Below are positions 1 through 11,347 of a stretch of 64,000 bases of DNA, in pieces; positions within the stretch are counted from its first letter, which is position 1, and each line of letters starts with the position of its first letter. A model generated the notes under the pieces. It was not told the DNA's origin. It did no database searches and saw only the letters and a program-made list of their open reading frames with translations. The translations under genes and the position numbers were made by a program. Source of the DNA: Heracleum sosnowskyi (taxonomy: Eukaryota; Streptophyta; Magnoliopsida; Apiales; Apiaceae); NCBI GenBank assembly GCA_030848705.1, contig CM061245.1, positions 64,506,006 to 64,570,005 of the forward strand. The letters run 5' to 3'.

Positions 1-1890
1 TGGTGGAGTCCAACCTCTCCTTGCATTGGTGACATTTACCCTGTTCGGACTATACCCTCTCCTCCGGTAGTCAGGGCTTGGGGACCTATCCTTCCTCTTA
101 GAACCTTTTCCTTTTTCTTTCCCTTGGGAGTCGGACTTTTTATTGTCAGCAAGAGATTGTTCAACGATCTTGAAGTATTCAGCTTGGGCAAAGAGGTCCG
201 CCAAGGTTGCTGGGTCCTTCCCCTGCAAGTGCTTCCAGAAATCAGTTCCGACTTGGAGTCCCGCAATCAAGAAACTTTTTAGTGACTCATCGGTTGCCCC
301 TCTGACCATGGTAGACTCAGCATTGAACCTTTTGAAGTATGACTGTAAGCTTTCTCCTTCCTTCTGTCTGATATTGGCCAAAGTAGTCACTGGGGGGGCA
401 TATTTCACAGTAGCTTGGAATTTCGTCAGGAACAGAGTTTTCATGACCTCCCATGAAGTAATCACCCCTGGTCCAAGCTTTTGAAACCACTGTTGTGCAC
501 TCTCTCTAAAGGTTGCTGCTAGAAGGCGACATCTAGCCAAGTCAGGCACTTGATATACATCCATCTCTATATTGAATCTTCCCAAGAACTCAACAGGGTC
601 GGCATTTCCATGGAAGCGCAAGTCATTGGTTGTATTCCTGTACCCTGTTGGAAGTTGTGCCTCCCTTACTGCCGTAGAGAATGGAGAGGGAGTTTGGGCT
701 GTTGAAGTCACTCTTCCTCCCTCCAAGTGTGTGAGGAGTTTCTTTAGGTCGTCCACATTAAAGCTTCCTACACCCGGGATTGTTTGGACATTTGTCTGAG
801 CATTATCAGTAGGCGGAGGTTGAGGTGGTGGTTGAGGAGGCTGGGTCTCTCCTTGGGCCGCAGGAGTCTCTTGTGTTCTTGGATTGGGACTTGGAGGGCG
901 CGTCCTTCCCTCATGACTATTAGGGCGCGTCCTCTCCCCCTGATCATGAGAGCGAGTCCTTGGCTCTTCCTGCCTTCCTCTTGTTCTACTTTGGGATGAA
1001 ACAGATGATATGTGCGGATCCCTTCCTCCAGAGGGTCCTCCATGATAAGGAGCATCATACCTATTCCTTCGATCGCTATCCCTTCTCCTTCCTGACCCTT
1101 CTGATTGGGGAGCTTGCTCATGATCACGGGGCCTCAACCTGTGTACAGGGGGCTCTCGCTGTGGATTATGAGGTTGCACTTCTAAGTTTCGTCTTGAATT
1201 ACTGCGAGGTTGAGTATGATCTTGTCCATGGGGCCTCGACCTGTCAACAGGGGGCTCACGCTGTGGATCAAGAGGTTGTTCCCCTCTTACCTCTCTGTCC
1301 CTCTGCCATTCGACCAACAACAATCGTAGATCATCATTATTAAGTCTTATACCAAGGCGATCCTTCAATCTGCTCAATCGTTGTTCTTGGTCTCGGTGAA
1401 GTTCATCAGCCCTTCGAATTTCACTTTCAGGTCGCCCTGACCTATGAGGGTGTGGAGATGGACGCCGTTCCCTCCTAGGTTGATCTTGGCTGCCCGTCTC
1501 ATCATCGGGGAGTTCAACAATAGGGACTCCATCCTCTTGATACTCTAACCTTCTTGGAGTGACATTCTGAAACCTCCTTTGACTCGCGGTGCCTCTACCT
1601 GTACGATGGTGATTATGGGGTTGTCGTCTGACACGACCCCTTCCTTCGCCTCTTTCGACCGTATCCAGTCTTGCTTCAAAGCCATTTAAAACATCGCCCA
1701 TGCGATAGAGTTGTTCCATCAAGTCAGAATTACTTATGAGCACAGGTGGTCGTCCCCCTACAATAGGTGTTCCATTAGATGGATTTGGAACACTATGGGG
1801 GACATACTCCTCATGGCGGGCATGGTTGTTCTCTTCACTGTCTTCAGATAAGACCTCATCCCTAGGACGTTCGTTGGGATTTTGTGACAT
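1..1890 (-). CDS. gag: Element 1 gag polyprotein, partial (runs off the window)
   Basis: An open frame of 630 codons starts at the ATG at 1888-1890 (product begins MSQNPNERPRDEV) and is still open at base 1, so the 3' end is not visible. Gag is the structural protein that packages element RNA in cytoplasmic particles. The first ~370 residues are low in complexity and rich in Arg, Pro, Glu and Gln, with repeated RSRPHGQ- and REPPVxR-type stretches. From about residue 400 (near 700-150) the frame reads as a retrotransposon gag core, with features such as FHGNADPVEFLGRF, QQWFQKL and a GESLQSYFKRFN box typical of the plant retro-gag domain. A Lys/Arg-rich tail follows near 130-30. I found no stop or frameshift in the visible part, so it may be recent. 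No zinc knuckle is seen before the edge. Confidence 0.8.
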   Translation of the reverse strand, partial: MSQNPNERPRDEVLSEDSEENNHARHEEYVPHSVPNPSNGTPIVGGRPPVLISNSDLMEQLYRMGDVLNGFEARLDTVERGEGRGRVRRQPHNHHRTGRGTASQRRFQNVTPRRLEYQEDGVPIVELPDDETGSQDQPRRERRPSPHPHRSGRPESEIRRADELHRDQEQRLSRLKDRLGIRLNNDDLRLLLVEWQRDREVRGEQPLDPQREPPVDRSRPHGQDHTQPRSNSRRNLEVQPHNPQREPPVHRLRPRDHEQAPQSEGSGRRRDSDRRNRYDAPYHGGPSGGRDPHISSVSSQSRTRGRQEEPRTRSHDQGERTRPNSHEGRTRPPSPNPRTQETPAAQGETQPPQPPPQPPPTDNAQTNVQTIPGVGSFNVDDLKKLLTHLEGGRVTSTAQTPSPFSTAVREAQLPTGYRNTTNDLRFHGNADPVEFLGRFNIEMDVYQVPDLARCRLLAATFRESAQQWFQKLGPGVITSWEVMKTLFLTKFQATVKYAPPVTTLANIRQKEGESLQSYFKRFNAESTMVRGATDESLKSFLIAGLQVGTDFWKHLQGKDPATLADLFAQAEYFKIVEQSLADNKKSDSQGKEKGKGSKRKDRSPSPDYRRRGYSPNRVNVTNARRGWTPP

Positions 1891-1923
1891 CTTCTCCTCC
1901 AAAGATTTAGATCTTAATTAGCA

Positions 1924-1941
1924 CCCCTCCTTCTAGCGCCA
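1924..1941 (-). other. Element 1 primer-binding site
   Basis: On the minus strand, three bases after the LTR end (...TTAACA), the sequence is TGGCGCTAGAAGGAGGGG. It starts with the TGG expected opposite a tRNA CCA end but is not the initiator-Met type (TGGTATCAGAGC) seen in the other elements here, so another tRNA primes it. I cannot name the tRNA with confidence. Confidence 0.7.
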
Positions 1942-2139
1942 ATTTGTTAACGGAGGAATTTGGTATTAACAAAGTATGGGGTTCTTCGCCGGAATTAAGA
2001 TTTACAACGGTGGTCCTTAGGTGGTGAATTCGTCGGAGTATGGTGGTTGTATATGATTGGTGGCTGAGATTGCTTAGGGTTTATGTTTGCTGCCTCAGAG
2101 TTCTCAACATTCGACCCCTTACAATTTGCCTACGTATCC

Positions 2140-2148
2140 CTATTTATA
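2140..2148 (-). promoter_or_regulatory. Element 1 LTR TATA box
   Basis: The minus strand reads TATAAATAG within CCCTATAAATAGGG, a strong plant TATA box about 200 bp before the LTR end. Transcription would start near 2110-2120, giving an R-U5 of about 170 nt. Confidence 0.65.
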
Positions 2149-2650
2149 GGGAATCAAGCCAACGTAGTTCTTGGGGAGGAAGTTTCCTCCATGGGCTTGG
2201 TCTTTGATCTTCGGAGCCCATCCGAAGTCTTCTGCTGCCTTTCCATGCTTAAACGTTAGACTTTTCCACCGCCTTCCATGTATAGGATTCTTTCCATACT
2301 TAAACATATGTCTTCCTTATCTTTCCTTACTTGAACGTAGGACTTCCATCTGTTTCCTTACTTAGAGATTTAGCTCACTTTAGGAATGTCTAACGATAAG
2401 GCCTAGTCACAAAGGCCCAAGGCTCGTCTATGACGTCAGGACTTCATGGATAAGGAAACTTCCCCCGTCGAGGACTAGTCCTATCCATTACCAACTATTT
2501 CCTTAATTCATAGACGCAGGTATAGCCATGACTTACCTTAAATGCTAGACGCATCCTTGTCCCCCGAATGAGAAGCACCCACCAGATAGCAGGACAAGTG
2601 ATCCCAAGTGTTTGGGTGCAAAGTGCAGGATTACTCCAAAGTTCCCCAAT

Positions 2651-3192
2651 GAGGACGCGCCCATTGAGTACAGGAACAGAGCTCCCAAAGCACACACCAA
2701 GATTAACCCCACATCCCCAATGAGGGCGCGCCCATTGAATACAGGAGGAGGCCTTCAGCCACGGACATCCCCCTTCTAGGGCACATCCTAGGAGGGAATT
2801 CTTCAATATTTTGTCAATACCAAGCCAAGGGAACCATCTTTCATTATCAAGTTGCAACTTCAAACCATGAGGACGCGCCCTCACGGGATAGACTGCCTAA
2901 AGGGCGCGCCCTAATCCCCGTGAGGCCAAGCCATAAGCCTTGTGTCAAATGAAGTTGGTATTCTCCGTCAAGTCTTCCATTCATATCAGGTTCAGTCCTT
3001 ACCAAGAGGACGCGTCCTTAGGGGTTAGATGACCAAAGGGGCACACCCTCTCCCCTAAGAGGACAAGTCCTGAATCTTCCTTACATCATGCCATGTCAAT
3101 ATAATTGTTATCCTTCGTCAAATCATCCATCAAGCTGTCATTATCATGAGGGCGCGCCCTTAAGGGATGGCCAACCTATGAGGGCGCGTCCT
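2651..3192. repeat. Array of GGGCGCGCCC-type palindromes in U3 of Element 1
   Basis: Seven copies of GAGG(A/G)CGCG(C/T)CC or close variants begin near 2651, 2722, 2869, 2900, 3008, 3149 and 3181. Several are flanked by CCxATGAGG and followed by TTAGGG/TTAAGGG. They are CpG-rich and nearly self-complementary, in otherwise AT-rich DNA, and lie upstream of the TATA box, so a regulatory or methylation-related role is possible. Two further copies lie inside gag near 896 and 924. Confidence 0.7.
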
Positions 3193-3307
3193 TATCCCTA
3201 TGAGGGTAAGTCCCAAACTTAAACCCTAATTATAAAAATAACATAATTGAATTCATACTTGACCCGATCCTAACCTAAAAACCCATTATCGAATTTTGGC
3301 TATAACA

Positions 3308-4467
3308 ATACACAACCTATTCAAGAATTTAACTAGAACTACACCAAAACTCACATGAAATGCCTTATTCATACTCTAACATTGATAGAACCTATTTATA
3401 AACATAAAAACCATTAAAACAACCCATGAGCTCACTTTGAGTTCATTGCCCATGGATGAGTTTGTCTTGGATGAGCCCTAAAACTTATGGGTCTTCATCA
3501 AGAACAACCCCTAAACACTTATTCACCATTGCATGTAACAAAAAAGGTCAAGAGCCTCATCTTTGTAAAATTTCAGTTTTGAGAAAGAAAACAAAACTCA
3601 AAAATATTGGTAGGAATAGATAGAGGGTTGAAAGAGGGTCATTTTAGTTACAAGAACACACAATTTAGTGAAGAAATTACCTTGAAATAAGAGGTTGAAG
3701 TTTGAGTTTTTAATGGAGGTTTGGGGAAGATGATGGTCTCGGGGAAATGGAGAAGAAGAGGGGAGGGGGAGAGACGAGAGAGAAAAATGAGAGATAGAAG
3801 TGGGTGGGCTTTGGGAAATAGTGGAAAATAAATGGAGTGGGGCAAGGCTTTTATATGAGTCTTTTTGGTAGTGGATTTTGAGGATTTACATAACTAACCT
3901 TCTAGCATGAATAAAAAGGAGTTTGGCCAAGGCTAGTGATGTAATTTCATAATTAAAAGTAGAGTATTATTTCTAAATAAGAAATCATGTTGCTAGTTGG
4001 TGAATAAATAAAATACACTTGAATATTTATATAAAATCACCATTAATAAAATATTTGAAAAAAAATCCAAGTATGGAAAAAAAATTGAATATACTTGTAT
4101 CACTAAATATTCTAAATTTAACAATAACTTGTGGCACATGAAAATTATTAAAATATAATAAAGAAATATTTTTATCTACATGAATAAAATACAATTTCCA
4201 CATGAATCACTTTGTCACCACTCAATATTAATAACAATAAAATATTAGAAGTAAGAATCTCAAATGCTATAATTAGTCATGAAACAATACTTACAATTCT
4301 TATTAACATAAATAATTTAAGACAACTCATTCTAATATAAGGAGTCTATTAAACAATTATCACACACATAAAAATATAAGGTAGTAAAAAAATAAAATAA
4401 AATAAATTTTTTAATCATATTCACATAATGAAATTATTTTATAACCCAAAAATTGTAAGGCGTTACA
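3308..4467 (-). repeat. Element 2 3' LTR, truncated by Element 1
   Basis: It is homologous to 12347-13507 in the 5' LTR and ends GGCGTTACA at the PPT. The missing ~2 kb of this LTR should lie left of the window, beyond Element 1. A TATA-type sequence (rc of CTTTTATATG) is present near 3849. No gene is seen. Confidence 0.85.
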
Positions 4468-4480
4468 TCCTTCCCCCCTT
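4468..4480 (-). other. Element 2 polypurine tract
   Basis: The minus strand reads AAGGGGGGAAGGA directly before the 3' LTR start TGTAACGCC. It is the expected primer for plus-strand DNA synthesis. Confidence 0.8.
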
Positions 4481-4505
4481 AAAAGGATTCTGTCCCCAGA
4501 ATCTA

Positions 4506-7500
4506 TTACGTAAATAACTGAGGGTACTTTTCTAACATCTCACTTTCTAATTCCCAGGTTGATTCTTCAACCCTAGGGTTCCTCCATAATACTTTAACTA
4601 ATACAACTGATTTATTTCTAAGTACTTTCTCACTACGATCTAATATTTGGATCGGCTGCTCTACATATGACAAGTCGGCTTGGATTTCTATCGGTTCGTA
4701 CTCAATCACATGCTTCGAGTCAGGATTGTACTTTTTGAGCATTGAGACATGGAATACATTATGAATGTGCTGCATATGCGGGGGTAAAGCTAAGTCGTAT
4801 GCGACTCTTCCGACACGCTTCAATATCTCAAATGGACCAATAAATCTTGGACTAAGTTTTCCTTTCTTTCCAAATCTTGTTACGCCTTTCCACGGGGACA
4901 CTTTGAGTAATACCGGTTCACCGTCTTCGAAATCAACATTCTTCCTTGCTGGATCTGCATATTTCCTTTGTCTATCCTGAGCTGCTAACAACCTCTTCCG
5001 GATGAGCTCCACAGTTTCTTTCGTTTGCTGCACCAATTCTGGTCCCAATGTCTTGCGCTCTCCAACTTCGTCCCAACACACTGGGGATCGACATTTTCTT
5101 CCGTATAAAGGTTCGTAAGGAGGCATTCCAATGCTGGCATGATAACTATTGTTGTACGAGAATTCTACTAGGGGCAAATGTTCATCCCAGTTGCCTTTAA
5201 AGTCTAAGGCACACACTCTTAACATATCTTCAATGGTTTGAATGGTTCTCTCGCTTTGTCCGTCGGTCTGCGGGTGGTAAGCAGTGCTCATTTTAAGTTG
5301 AGTTCCTAGACGTTCCTGAAACTGTCGCCAAAATCTTAAATTAAATCTGGGATCTCTATCTGACACGATAGACACGGGAACTCCATGGCGTACAACTATC
5401 TCTTTCAAGTACATGTGAACTAACTTATCCATCGAAAATCTCTCATTGATTGGCAGAAAGTGAGCTGATTTCGTTAATCGATCCACGATAGCCCAAATAG
5501 CGTCGTGATTTGACTTAGTCCTCGGTAGTCCTACAATGAAATCCATCGCGATGTGCTCCCATTTCCACTCGGGAATCTCTAAGGGTTGTAGTAATCCACT
5601 AGGTCTCTGGTGTTCCGATTTAACTTTTTGGCACGTATAACACTTGCTGACCCATTCTGCAATTTCTCGTTTCATATCAGACCACCAGAAATTTTCCTTT
5701 AAGTCACGGTACATCTTGGTGCTTCCAGGGTGAATCGAATACCTTGAATTATGAGCATCATGCAGTATTTCACCTTTAAATTCTTTCACATTGGGTATCC
5801 AGATCCTTGAAGAAAATCTTAAGATTCCTTTGTCATCCTTTTGGGTGCATATTTCTTCACCGGTTATATTGTTGACTTCATGGTTCATAATCTCCTCTTG
5901 GCATCTTCTTATCTTTTCTAACAGCTCTGGTTGAAACATCATGGTATGTATCTTCTCTTCAGTGGATTCTCATGCATAGACTTTCAACTCCAACTTTTCG
6001 AATTCTCTGGACAATTCCTTGGTCATCGTTAGCATGTTTAATTTCTCTTTCCGACTTAGTGCATCTGCCACTACATTCGCCTTACCGGGGTGATAACTGA
6101 TAACACAATCGTAATCCTTGATCAATTCTAACCACCTTCTTTGTCTCATGTTCAATTCCTTCTGGGTAAAGATATACTTTAAGCTCTTGTGGTCTGTGAA
6201 AATTTCACACTTTTCTCCATACAGATAATGTCTCCAAATCTTTAAAGCAAATACTATAGCGGCTAGTTCCAAATCATGTGTGGGATATCTTTGTTCATGA
6301 GGCTTAAGTTGTCTTGACGCATACGCAATCACCTTATCATGTTGCATCAACACACAACCTAATCCTTTATGTGACGCGTCGCTGAAAATCACGAAGTCTC
6401 ATTTATTGTCTGGCAATGTTAAAACTGGCGCGGTTACTAACCTTTTCTTCAATTCTTGGAAACTTTCCTCACACTTACCAGTCCATTCAAATTTCTCATT
6501 CTTCCGGGTCAACTTGGTCAATGGTACCGCAATCTTAGAAAAAACGTTAACAAATATTCTATAATATCCAGCTAATCCCAAGAAACTTCTCACTTCTGTT
6601 GGTGTCCTCGGTCGCTCCCAATTCATCACAGTTTCAACTTTGGCAGGGTCAACTCGGATTCCGTTACTACCAACAATATGTCCAAGAAATTGTACTTCCT
6701 TCAGCCAAAATTCGCATTTGGAATATTTCGCGTACAACTTTTCTTTCCTTAGGGTTTCTAAGGCTATCTTCAGATGCTCGGCATGTTCTTCTTCGGTTTT
6801 GGAGTAAATCAGTATGTCATCAATAAAAATTATCACAAACTTATCCAGATACTGTTTGAATACTCGGTTCATTAGATCCATGAAAGCTGCGGGTGCATTT
6901 GTTAATCCAAAAGCCATCACTAAAAATTTGTAATGTCCATACCTCGTTCGGAATGCTATCTTTGGTATGTCTTCTGGTTTGATCTTGAGCTGATGATATC
7001 CTGAACGTAAATCAATCTTAGAAAAACATGTTGCTCCCTTGAGCTGATGGAACAAGTCATCTATCCTTGGCAATGGATACTTATTCTTGATCGTTACTTT
7101 GTTTAATTCTCGATAATCAATGCATAGCCTCATAATTCCGTCTTTCTTCTTCACGAACAAAACTGGCGCTCCCCAAGGAGAAGTGTCGGGCCTTATAACT
7201 CCCTTATCCAATAACTCTTGCAATTGAGTTGCCAATTCTTTCATTTCTGCCGGTGCCATCCTATATGGAGCTTTAGAAACAGGTTTCGTGCTTGGTGCTA
7301 ACTCGATTGTGAACTCAATTTGTCGGCCGGGAGGTAATCTTGGAAGTTCGTCAGGAAATACATCTGGAAATTCATTGACCACGGAAATCTCTTCTATCCT
7401 GGGTGCTTCCTTATTCTTATCTTTGACATACGCCAAATATGCTTCACAACCTTGTCTTAACATCCTTTTCGCTTGCATAATCGTAAGAAATGTCTTTATT

Positions 7501-9242
7501 TGCTTTTGGCCCTTCCATACGATTTTTCTACCTTCTGGAGATTTTAGAATGACCTTCTTGCCCTTACAATCGATTTGCGCACTATTCTCTGCTAACCAAT
7601 CCATTCCTAAGATAACATCGAATTCTCCCAATTGAAAGGGTATCAAGGAGATAGGGAAATGACATCCGGATATCTCGATCACGCACTGGGGACAAATTTG
7701 ATCCGCTAAAACTCGATCCTGATTTGCTAGCATGATACTAATAGCTTCATGTAATTTCCTAACTTCGCATCCCAATTTAGCAACAAAATCCTTAGAGATA
7801 AACGATCTAGTAGCGCCTGAATCAATTAACACTTTGGCTGTAACGGTATTGACAAGAAGCGTACATGCTACCACATCGGAGCTTTGTATGGCATCTTTCA
7901 TGTTCATGTTGAAGGTTCTACCTGGTGCTGAGCATGCTGGAATCTGATAGGGCAACATCTGCTGAGTAGGTACATGGGGAACTGGAGCTGGATAGATAGG
8001 TACCTGATTCATCGGGTTCGTATCACTCGGTATAGGTGCTGCAGTCAACCTCATTAAGTTATTGTTCTTCACCGGTGTTTTGCATTCCTTGGAAATGTGT
8101 CCAATCTTCCCGCACCTGTAGCATGTCACATTTTGCTTCGTTCCTCCACACTCATTTGCATAATGGCCCTTGGTTTGACATTTGTAGCAGATGATATCTG
8201 CCTTGTTGCATGTACCCGTGTGTTTCTTTAAGCAAGACTTGCATTCTGGAATAGGTAATTGTGAGGGTCTTTGCTGGTTCTGACCTGAGGGTTTATTTCC
8301 ATGGTTCCGGTTTCCTGTTTCATTTTTCTGAAAATTCCTTCCTTTGCCAGTAGTCTGAAATCCTGGCTTCTTCACAAATCTATTTACTGGCTTTCCTTGA
8401 CTTGATCCTTCTTCCGGAAACCCAAACTTTCTCTTCTTGTTGTTCTTTTCTTTCTGATTCTGCTCGCTTTCTCCTTCTACTATCTTTGCTAACTGAAGTA
8501 TTTCCGCATAAGTGGTGTACTGAAACATTGCCACCCTACTCCTAATCCACGACTTCAGTCCTTGTTGGAATCTTTTTCCTTTCTTCTCTTCCGTGTCCAC
8601 ATATTCCGGTACGAATCTCGACAATTCAATGAATTTCTTCTCATATTCCGAAACACTTAACTCGCTCTGTTTCAACTCGAAAAATCTTAACTCCATTTGT
8701 GTCTGCATATATTTCGGAAAGTACTGATCCAGGAACAACTTCTTAAATCTCTCCCAGGGAATCACCTCTGTAGCTTCGAGAGCCCTTACTGATTCCCACC
8801 AATAGTTCGCCTCTCCTTTTAAGAAATAGCTTGCGTATCCAGTCTTCTGATTTTCTCCTACCGTTACTAAGGCAAAGGCTTTCTCGATTTCTTTCAACCA
8901 GCTTTGAGCTTCTACCGGGTCTAAAGTTCCTTTGAACTCTGGCGGCTTAACAGCCTGAAAAGATTTGAATGAAACAGTGTTCTGGACAGGTTGTGGCTGT
9001 AACTGTTGTAGTTGTTGTTGCTGCTGTTGTAGTATTTGTTGTTGTTGAACTAGAGTGGTAGTTTGCTGACGCAAAAGTTCAATGAGTTGTGTCATATTTA
9101 AATTTGCTTCGGGTGGGTTTCCTGGGTTAGGATTTGGATTTTCAGGGTGAATAGGTTCTGGAGTTGGATTTCTTGGGTTGTCAATGGTTTCAGTTTGAGT
9201 CGCATTCTTGGGCTTTCGACCTGGTCTTTTCTTTGGCGGCAT
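4506..9242 (-). pseudogene. gag-pol: Element 2 gag-pol polyprotein with two in-frame stops
   Basis: One frame of 1578 codons encodes the whole gypsy polyprotein, starting at the ATG at 9242 (MPPKKRPGRKPKN). Gag comes first, with a Gln-rich tract near residues 65-85. Two CCHC knuckles follow: CYKCQTKGHYANEC near residue 351 and CYRCGKIGHISKEC near 372. The aspartic protease DSGAT is near 471, RT (FIDDILIYS) near 807, and RNase H follows. Integrase has its zinc-binding HHCC near 5770-5640 and catalytic D, D, E near 5543, 5350 and 5245. A GPF module and a chromodomain-like end (WRNPRVEESTWELE) close it. Two TGA codons interrupt the frame, at 6399-6401 (between RT and RNase H) and 5970-5972 (between RNase H and integrase). 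Both sit in the same frame with no indel, so the element is recently dead. Both could be CGA-to-TGA changes at methylated CpG. Confidence 0.92.
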
Positions 9243-9639
9243 TCTACTGAAGTGAAAACATAAGAGTTATACAGGTTCATAGTTTTGACAATATGGCAGG
9301 GTATATGTATGGTGCAGAAATAGTTATAACAGTTCTATATCCATGTAGTTAAAAAGATGTACAAGTTATGTCGATATGAAGCAGTTGTATATGGCAATAT
9401 TTCTATGCCTAAAGGAAACATGGTTATAATCAGGGTAAGTAAACGTAAGCAGTAAACATGTCATCAATATTAAAGAAAATACTGAATAGAATACGAATAA
9501 ATGGGTATCAAATCCGTTCAGGGAATAGAGTCATAAAGTACAACTTATAAAAACAACAAAGCATAAATAACTGCACCGACCCATGAGTAAGATAACACAT
9601 CCTACTATATGCTATCCTACTAATCAGTGCCCTAACATA

Positions 9640-10026
9640 TCAACCATCGGCCTCCATCTCGTCAACAACGTGCTGCAACTCGTCTACCAGCATCTGCACA
9701 AACATCCGCACCTGGGTGGTCTTCGCACTGCCCATTGGTGGAAGAGTATCTAACTGCTGTTGGCCCATCCTAATAAGGCTACGAAGCCTATCTGCAAGGT
9801 GTGAGGCTGAAGAAGATGTGGGTGTACTATCGAACACAGAATCGATCCGGGAGCTTAGTGTTTGAGTCTGACCTTCTAAACTATGGCACTCTCGGAGCAA
9901 AGATGCATACACAGAATAGGGAACTGTATCAGGAGCACCAGGGAATACTGTAGACGTTGAGCCTAAATGCATAGCCGGTTGAGGTTCTGGAACTGAGTAG
10001 GTATCCTCGGAGTCAGATATCTCCAT
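9640..10026 (-). CDS. Small acidic ORF in the leader of Element 2, upstream of gag
   Basis: This 128-codon ORF lies between the PBS and gag (starts MEISDSEDTYSVPEPQP). I do not recognise the product. It is acidic with Ser/Asp/Glu- and Pro-rich ends, and its C-terminal half (RLRSLIRMGQQQL... VDELQHVVDEMEADG) could form helices. The frame stays open upstream for about 28 more codons to a TGA that overlaps TTTCTTTGACAG, which looks like a 3' splice acceptor, so the true start may be spliced rather than the ATG at 10026. It ends about 400 bp before the gag start. A degraded acidic stretch at 45040-45180 in Element 6 is at a comparable place. Whether it is translated is unknown. Confidence 0.45.
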   Translation of the reverse strand: MEISDSEDTYSVPEPQPAMHLGSTSTVFPGAPDTVPYSVYASLLRECHSLEGQTQTLSSRIDSVFDSTPTSSSASHLADRLRSLIRMGQQQLDTLPPMGSAKTTQVRMFVQMLVDELQHVVDEMEADG

Positions 10027-10334
10027 GTCGGTATCCTGGGGTATAGGCTGAGAGTCAGAGTGACTGCTGTCTGAGCTGGAACTATGTGGGGGTGTCTGCG
10101 GACGCTGCTGTCAAAGAAAAATATACACACATATACCAGAATATAAGCGGACTAGAATAAGTGCAAGTAAAATTAAGGGAAACAATTCTAAGCTAAAGTT
10201 GTGCATCATCTTATCTTAGGCATGGGTTACTCCTCCTAATTTCTACTTAATAGTTGAATCCGTCTGATAACCTTATTCTCTATTTCTATTCTTACTATCT
10301 TAATCCTATATTATTTCAGTGACTTGAACCTGAT

Positions 10335-10346
10335 GCTCTGATACCA
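10335..10346 (-). other. Element 2 primer-binding site (initiator tRNA-Met)
   Basis: The minus strand reads TGGTATCAGAGC three bases after the LTR end (...GCGTCACA GGT). This is the standard plant initiator tRNA-Met PBS. Confidence 0.9.
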
Positions 10347-11251
10347 ACCTGTGACGCCCCGACACTGGCACCACTAAAACACACTACTAAACAAGCAACC
10401 AAACCCTGTTTATAATATACATACATAAGACAACATTAAACAAACTACCCACAAAGCCTAGATCGCATACAGGTTCAAGTTTGAAATAACATACTACACC
10501 AAACCAAAAGAAACTGATTCTAATATCATTACTTACAACTGGCTAAATCTTATGTCATGACTAACAAAAGAGCTGAACACCTAGTGCTTGGTACTAGTGG
10601 GTACCAACCTGGTCAAACTGTCTCTTATATGCGGCTCTGGAACCACCTGTCCTCTTACGGGTAGTCTGCATAGTTCTCACCATACTTGCTAACTGTAAGG
10701 GTTAGATAACAACAAAAGAGTGAGCTACAAAGCTCAACAAGTGTATAATAAAAGCCAATAAACTTCAGACAGGACAAAAGAAATGAATCAAGATATCTCA
10801 TAAATAACAGGGTTTCATAACAAGAATCAATAAATAAACAGATTGGAATTGGAACCACACGCTACGAGCTAAGCTAGGTGATCAGCCAACGCATTATCTC
10901 CGGATCACATATATAATGTGATTCCAAACACACACTGGATCCATAGGCAACATATTGGCCTTAAATAATACATAAACCAGACCGACGTAACGGTCAAAAA
11001 CAAATTTCCAATTCCAGGGTCGAATAAAATTTCAGATTATTCATAACGAATAAGGGTGTCAAGATTTCAATTATAAATCAAGTCTATATGATCAACTTGT
11101 TTCAGATTTACCGATTTCAATTCATGATAACGGTTCAGGGATTCAAATAATAAAGAAAAGTAACAAGATCATGCTATAGGGTCAAGCAAAGGCATTAGAC
11201 AATAATCAAGTTATAAGTAAGCACGACAATAAATGGGTTTAAGACAAAGCA

Positions 11252-11347
11252 GGATAGGTATACAAAGATATAGCTGCAAGGTGGAACAAAATGTTCAAAG
11301 GATAGGTATACAAAAATATAGCTGCAAGATGGAACAAAATGTTCAAA
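11252..11347. repeat. 48-bp tandem duplication in the Element 2 LTR
   Basis: Two adjacent 48-bp copies beginning GGATAGGTATACAAA differ at two positions. It looks like a local slippage duplication. Confidence 0.85.

Larger units (their letters stand above)
1..3307 (-). mobile_element. Element 1: 5' part of a Tat-like Ty3/gypsy LTR retrotransposon
   Basis: Reading leftwards on the minus strand this is 5' LTR (3307-1945), primer-binding site, then an open gag that leaves the window at base 1. The right edge is clear because the next base (3308) resumes the LTR of Element 2: the same sequence is uninterrupted near 12347. Element 1 therefore sits inside the 3' LTR of Element 2. The 5 bp just outside the LTR are ATACA, the expected target duplication, but the other end lies outside the window. 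The gag type and the non-Met PBS suggest the Tat group rather than a chromovirus; this clade call is inference. Confidence 0.8.
1945..3307 (-). repeat. Element 1 5' LTR
   Basis: This 1363-bp LTR has TG...CA ends: on the plus strand it opens TGTTAACGG and closes GCTATAACA. Its left edge abuts the PBS and its right edge abuts interrupted LTR sequence of Element 2. It holds a TATA box near 2140 and, upstream of it in U3, an array of GC-rich palindromic motifs. Its partner LTR lies outside the window. Confidence 0.8.

Noticed and set aside
2651..3192. GGGCGCGCCC array as a CpG island of a host gene promoter
   Set aside because: It lies inside a well-bounded LTR with the PBS and gag downstream, so it belongs to Element 1.
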